Assembly: GCF_000423005.1 (NCBI RefSeq)
Contig: NZ_AUHD01000007.1
Span: 1-64,000 of the forward strand
DNA from: Gelidibacter mesophilus DSM 14095
Lineage (GTDB): Bacteria > Bacteroidota > Bacteroidia > Flavobacteriales > Flavobacteriaceae
Direction: 5' to 3'
DNA length: 64,000 nt
The number at the start of each line of letters is the position of its first letter. Positions within the stretch are counted from its first letter, which is position 1. The position numbers and the translations under genes are program-made. Below the pieces are notes generated by a model. That model was given only the letters and a program-made list of their open reading frames with translations, had not been told where the DNA came from and did no database searches. This document shows, one piece after another, positions 60,443 through 64,000 of the stretch.

Positions 60443-61831
60443 TTATTTACTCAACTCGGTAAAATACTTATAAAACAAAGGAATAGTTGAAATTCCTTTC
60501 AAGTAATTCCAAATTCCAAAATGTTCGTTAGGTGAGTGGATGGCGTCACTGTCCAGGCCAAAGCCCATCAAAATGGTTTTACTTTTTAATTCCTGCTCAA
60601 ATAACGAAACAATAGGTATACTGCCGCCACTACGTTGTGGAATTGGCGTTTTTCCAAAAGTTTCTTCATAAGCTTTTGAAGCAGCCTGATAGCCAACACT
60701 ATCAATTGGGGTAACATAGCCTTGACCGCCATGATGCGGTTTTACCAATACTTTAACCCCTTTCGGCGCAAGGCTTTCAAAATGTTTCTTGAACAATTCT
60801 GTGATTTCCTCCCAGTCTTGATGTGGCACCAACCGCATTGAAATTTTCGCAAACGCTTTACTCGCGATAACCGTTTTGGCACCTTCCCCGGTATAACCGC
60901 CCCAAATGCCGTTGACATCTAAGGTTGGTCTTATAGAATTACGTTCGTTGGTGTTGTAGCCTTTTTCACCGTATACATCGTCTATATCTAGAGCTTTTTT
61001 ATAATTCTCCAATGAAAACGGCGCTTTTGCCATTTGAGCACGCTCTTCATCTGATAGATTTTCAACCTTATCATAAAACCCAGGAATGGTAATATGATTG
61101 TTTTCGTCATGCAAAGATGCGATCATCTTAGTTAACACGTTGATCGGATTTGCTACGGCACCGCCGTATAGGCCAGAATGTAAATCTCTGTTTGGCCCAG
61201 TAACCTCTACTTCCACGTAGCTTAAGCCTCGTAATCCTGTTGTAATTGATGGGGTGTCTTGTGAAATCATGCCCGTATCAGAGATGAGGATGACATCATT
61301 TTTTAATTTCTCCTGATTTTTTTTAACAAACTTTCCAAGGTTGACACTGCCCACCTCTTCTTCACCTTCTATCATAAATTTAACATTACAGGGCAATTGA
61401 TTTGTTGACGTCATAAATTCCATCGCTTTGACGTGCATATACATTTGACCTTTGTCGTCACAGGCACCTCTAGCAAATATGGCGCCTTCAGGATGAATGT
61501 CTGTTTTTTTGATCACTGGTTCAAACGGTGGTGAGGTCCAAAGGTTGATAGGATCGGCCGGTTGTACATCATAATGGCCGTAAACCAAAACCGTTGGCAA
61601 ATTTTTGTCAATTATTTTTTCACCATAGACGATTGGATAACCTTCAGTTTCGCAAATTTCAACATGATCACAACCTGCTTTTTCCAAGCTTTTCTTAACT
61701 TCATCTGCCGTTTTTAGAACATCCTTTTTAAAAGCAGAATCGGCACTCACCGATGGTATCTTAAGCAATTCTATGAGTTCATTTATAAATCGGTCTTTAT
61801 TTTTTTCTACGTAACTATCTATGTTTTGCAT
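60443..61831 (-). CDS. M20 family dipeptidase
   Basis: 462 residues from ATG 61829-61831. Metal ligands are in VLVYGHYDVQPA (His, Asp), FARGACDDKGQ, and the catalytic/bridging glutamates in FMIEGEEEVGS, then ISDTGMISQDTPSI. The C-terminal lid and HSPNEHFGIWN (last His ligand) are complete. Members cleave dipeptides with a free C-terminus. It fits the peptide-utilising character of the region but has its own transcription unit. No signal peptide. Confidence 0.92.
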   Translation of the reverse strand: MQNIDSYVEKNKDRFINELIELLKIPSVSADSAFKKDVLKTADEVKKSLEKAGCDHVEICETEGYPIVYGEKIIDKNLPTVLVYGHYDVQPADPINLWTSPPFEPVIKKTDIHPEGAIFARGACDDKGQMYMHVKAMEFMTSTNQLPCNVKFMIEGEEEVGSVNLGKFVKKNQEKLKNDVILISDTGMISQDTPSITTGLRGLSYVEVEVTGPNRDLHSGLYGGAVANPINVLTKMIASLHDENNHITIPGFYDKVENLSDEERAQMAKAPFSLENYKKALDIDDVYGEKGYNTNERNSIRPTLDVNGIWGGYTGEGAKTVIASKAFAKISMRLVPHQDWEEITELFKKHFESLAPKGVKVLVKPHHGGQGYVTPIDSVGYQAASKAYEETFGKTPIPQRSGGSIPIVSLFEQELKSKTILMGFGLDSDAIHSPNEHFGIWNYLKGISTIPLFYKYFTELSK

Positions 61832-61981
61832 GTTATAATAATTAATTAATTCCAATGTTTTGGGCGTTGATTTCTGAGTGATTCAAAAGTACAAAAAATG
61901 AAGTGAATTTTTCTTGAATAAAGTTATTTGTATATTCAAAGGAATCATTATATTTGCATCCCGATAATATTCGGAACCTAT

Positions 61982-62063
61982 GCAGGTGTGGTGGAATTGG
62001 TAGACACGCTAGACTTAGGATCTAGTGCCGCGAGGTGTGGGAGTTCGAGTCTCCCCACCTGTA
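61982..62063 (+). tRNA. tRNA-Leu (anticodon TAG)
   Basis: A complete class II cloverleaf: acceptor GCAGGTG with CACCTGT, D arm with TGGTAGACACGC, anticodon stem CTAGA/TCTAG with loop CTTAGGA (anticodon TAG), variable arm TGCCGCGAGGTGT, T arm GGGAG-TTCGAGT-CTCCC. The discriminator is A, followed by CA not part of a templated CCA. A terminator follows at 62072. Confidence 0.95.
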
Positions 62064-62071
62064 CAGAAAAA

Positions 62072-62099
62072 AAGCTTCTCTTCTTAGAGGGGCTTTTTT
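62072..62099 (+). terminator. Terminator of tRNA-Leu
   Basis: AAGCTTCTCT pairs with AGAGGGGCTT around TCTT, followed by six T. Confidence 0.85.
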
Positions 62100-62108
62100 G
62101 CTTTTGAA

Positions 62109-62196
62109 GGAATTTGGTAGAGACGTCACGCTTTGGGGCGTGATGCCGCAAGGTGTGGGAGTTCGTCCCAGGAGCTATCGGGAACCCACCTATACA
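62109..62196 (+). pseudogene. Degenerate tRNA-Leu copy with an inserted palindrome
   Basis: Starting with GGAATTTGGTAGA it follows the D arm, then ATGCCGCAAGGTGTGGGAG of the variable and T arms, then ACCCACCTATACA at the end, all close to the intact tRNA 130 bp upstream. The anticodon arm is replaced by TCACG-CTTTGGGG-CGTGA, and the T loop is split by a CCAGGAGCTATCGGGA insertion. The 5' acceptor strand is lost. A near copy of the tRNA terminator follows. It cannot fold as a working tRNA. Confidence 0.8.
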
Positions 62197-62201
62197 AAAC
62201 C

Positions 62202-62232
62202 GAAGCTTCTCTTTTTAGAGAGGCTTTTTTTA
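62202..62232 (+). terminator. Terminator following the degenerate tRNA
   Basis: GAAGCTTCTCT pairs with AGAGAGGCTT and ends in seven T. It is a duplicate of the tRNA-Leu terminator at 62072. Confidence 0.85.
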
Positions 62233-62824
62233 TTTAGACACATTCACTAAATCGGTAAATAATTTAAATTTTATCATCATATTATCTATAAATAAGAGTC
62301 TAGGTTTTAAAACGTCTTTCACAAGAAATACCAAAAATTATTCCCCTTAAGGCCACTATTGTTGTAACGTTCTCGGCTTCAGCAATAAATAAATTATTTA
62401 TTTTTTTATATCGGATAAATTTATCTGCATTAAATTGAGCTTGTATATTTGCATAATCATTTTGATAAATTCGCAAAACGGAGCATTTAATTTGTTAAAT
62501 TTAGAGTGCCGCAACCATTGAAATTTCGGAAGTGAAATATTGCGATATAGCTTCTTATGAAATTAGGAAGAAGTGATTTACCATTCCTGTGTTGGAAATT
62601 GCTCAATCGAATTGCTTTAGTGGAACCTTGATATTTCGCATTAAACTATCCGCGGATTGTATGATCATCATAGCAAAGTCTGCTTTGCGTACGGTAAGCA
62701 CCATTTACTTATGACGTAATTAATTTACTTATTAATTGAATTACAATAACTACTCAAGAAGATCTTGATGCTTTTGAAGAATTCGTGTCCCAAGAAACGA
62801 TAAATAGGAAATAAATTAAACTTT
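62233..62824. other. Intergenic stretch before the oxidase gene
   Basis: A/T-rich, without a recognisable gene. The oxidase promoter should be here. No TAnnTTTG with a good partner element was found, and no FNR/CRP-type inverted TTGAT site is clear. Confidence 0.5.
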
Positions 62825-64000
62825 ATGAAAAATTGTAAGATAGGAATCTTGTTGTTTTTAGCGGTACTCCCAAACATTTTAAGTGCCCAGGAGAAAATTA
62901 CAACAGATAATTGGCTTTCCAGTCCTGGAATTATTGGGACGTTCATCTTAATAGCCATTGTGATGATCATTGCGATCATTATTTTGTTCATAAAATTAAA
63001 TGGCTATATCGACAGTATGAAGCGTAGGCAGCTCGATAAGCATCGGATGGCATTTGATGATGAGATTGTGGCAATGGAAGGTGCTGATATTGATACTATT
63101 CTTGAAAAGCGTAAAGCCGCTTTAACCTACAAACTCAAAGGGGACGAATTATCTGGAGATAATGAGGCGGTTGATGATAAAGGGTTATTACATCGGGTAG
63201 AAAAAGATCCGAACAATGCCTTCTTTGACGAAAAGAAAAAGACATCTCTCAGTCTCGAAACGCCTCAGGAATTAAAGAAAATAGTTATTTATTATATTGG
63301 TGCTGCAGCTATTTGGCTGGTGTTGGGGACTTTGATTGGCCAGTATTTAGGAATGAAATTCCTTTGGCCAGAAATGGACCAGCAATCGTGGTTGAGCTTC
63401 GGTCGTTTACGTCCGGTGCATACGAATATGGTGTTTTGGGGCTGGTCTTCATTGGCGATGATTGGTCTTGGTTATTTTGTGATTGCCCGTACCTCAAACA
63501 CTAAAATTTACAATTACAAATGGGCTTGGACGGCGTGGTTGCTTATTAATGCTACTATAATATTGGGTACTCTCTGTTTAATGGCAGGTATCAATAACGG
63601 TGGTGGAGAATACAGGGAGTATATTTGGCCCGTTATGATCCTATTTGCCATAGGTTTAATTATTACGTTTTATAATTTCTATAAAACGGTCGCCACCCGT
63701 AAAATATCCGAAATATACATTTCCAATTGGTTTATTTTGGCGGCGCTCATCTGGACCATAGTATTGGCTATCATTGGCTATTTACCTTTTTACCAAGATG
63801 GATTGGGTGAAACTGTCATCCAAGGTTATTATATGCACCAAGGGGTAGGCATGTGGTTTATGACCTTTACCCTAGGGTTGGTCTATTATTATTTGCCATC
63901 AGCATTAAACAAACCTATTTATTCGTATTCATTGGGAGTGTTGGCGTTTTGGACACAAATGCTTTTTTATACCATGATTGGGACGCATCACTTTGTGTTT
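62825..64000 (+). CDS. Heme-copper oxidase subunit I (cbb3-like), partial, N-terminally extended
   Basis: An open frame from ATG 62825 to the right edge (392 codons). A signal peptide (MKNCKIGILLFLAVLPN, to about 22) and one transmembrane helix (about 36-58) are followed by a charged cytoplasmic or periplasmic segment to about residue 155. Then comes the oxidase core: GRLRPVHTNMVFWGW (heme-ligand His about 199), further helices, YMHQGVGMWF (HNAVGF-like position) and GTHHFVF (HH copper ligands) at the edge. The core resembles CcoN of cbb3 oxidases or the related nitric oxide reductases. The extra 155 residues are not part of standard CcoN. Confidence 0.85.
   Translation, partial: MKNCKIGILLFLAVLPNILSAQEKITTDNWLSSPGIIGTFILIAIVMIIAIIILFIKLNGYIDSMKRRQLDKHRMAFDDEIVAMEGADIDTILEKRKAALTYKLKGDELSGDNEAVDDKGLLHRVEKDPNNAFFDEKKKTSLSLETPQELKKIVIYYIGAAAIWLVLGTLIGQYLGMKFLWPEMDQQSWLSFGRLRPVHTNMVFWGWSSLAMIGLGYFVIARTSNTKIYNYKWAWTAWLLINATIILGTLCLMAGINNGGGEYREYIWPVMILFAIGLIITFYNFYKTVATRKISEIYISNWFILAALIWTIVLAIIGYLPFYQDGLGETVIQGYYMHQGVGMWFMTFTLGLVYYYLPSALNKPIYSYSLGVLAFWTQMLFYTMIGTHHFVF

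Noticed and set aside
62109-62196. A second functional tRNA
   Set aside because: The 5' acceptor strand is missing and the T loop is interrupted, so no cloverleaf can form.
62035-62250. A 71-codon frame across the tRNA-Leu region
   Set aside because: It translates the tRNA, its terminator and the degenerate copy; not a protein gene.
1-64000. CRISPR array or cas genes
   Set aside because: No short regularly spaced repeats with unique spacers; the only array has 210-bp units.

Overview
The window is chromosomal DNA of a low-GC member of the Bacteroidota, most likely a marine or environmental Flavobacteriaceae. The signs are a giant secreted protein with a type IX secretion C-terminal sorting domain, Bacteroidetes-type conjugation genes (traE to traN) with an RteC regulator, promoter-like TTTG / TAnnTTTG pairs, hemW, ruvC and a cbb3-like oxidase, and many small intergenic palindromes of the sort common in flavobacterial genomes. 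Everything below was read from the sequence itself, with no database search.

Region 1 (1 to about 20,580) is an integrative conjugative element or its remnant. It holds a tyrosine recombinase, a zinc-ribbon protein, about 0.9 kb of tandem non-coding repeats of roughly 210 bp followed by a 157-bp inverted-repeat element, a short single-strand DNA-binding protein, and a mobilisation module (BfmA/BtgA-like protein, DUF5712 relaxase, VirD4-like coupling protein). A leftward tra operon follows (HTH protein, replication-type protein, ATPase, traE-F-G-I-J-K-M-N and a lipoprotein), with a cell-wall amidase on the opposite strand and rteC at the upstream end. A 21-bp piece identical to a tRNA-Asp 3' end at 20,562 probably marks the right attachment site. 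A broken AbiEi-type antitoxin gene lies inside.

Region 2 (20,600-36,070) carries a 1,641-residue T9SS substrate with a lipoprotein partner, bracketed by two copies of a terminator-bearing repeat. Next come a long structured leader with a 59-residue secreted peptide, a TPR sensor histidine kinase, its response regulator, and a candidate small RNA with a perfect palindromic operator. These four could form one signalling unit. A BlaI/BlaR1-like pair with a large operator follows, then a TPR protein, a lipoprotein and a decayed beta-barrel gene.

Region 3 (36,070-46,600) is mostly housekeeping and conserved hypothetical genes: glycosyltransferase and flippase-like membrane protein, beta-barrel, ruvC, hemW, cyclase, a DUF4260 gene with an early nonsense codon, DUF4412, MmcQ/YjbR, PhnA-like and an AraC regulator.

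Region 4 (46,600-55,640) is a trans-4-hydroxy-L-proline catabolic operon: DapA-family deaminase, semialdehyde dehydrogenase (frameshifted just before its catalytic cysteine), DUF885 peptidase, hydroxyproline 2-epimerase, S9 dipeptidyl peptidase and FAD D-amino-acid dehydrogenase. It is divergent from the AraC gene. The two peptidases suggest growth on proline/hydroxyproline-rich (collagen-like) peptides.

Region 5 (55,640-64,000) has a STAS protein, an NTF2-like lipoprotein, two DUF1080 proteins with a Gfo/Idh/MocA oxidoreductase (probable 3-keto-sugar pathway), an M20 dipeptidase, tRNA-Leu(TAG) followed by a degenerate tRNA-Leu copy, and the start of a heme-copper oxidase subunit I with an unusual N-terminal extension.
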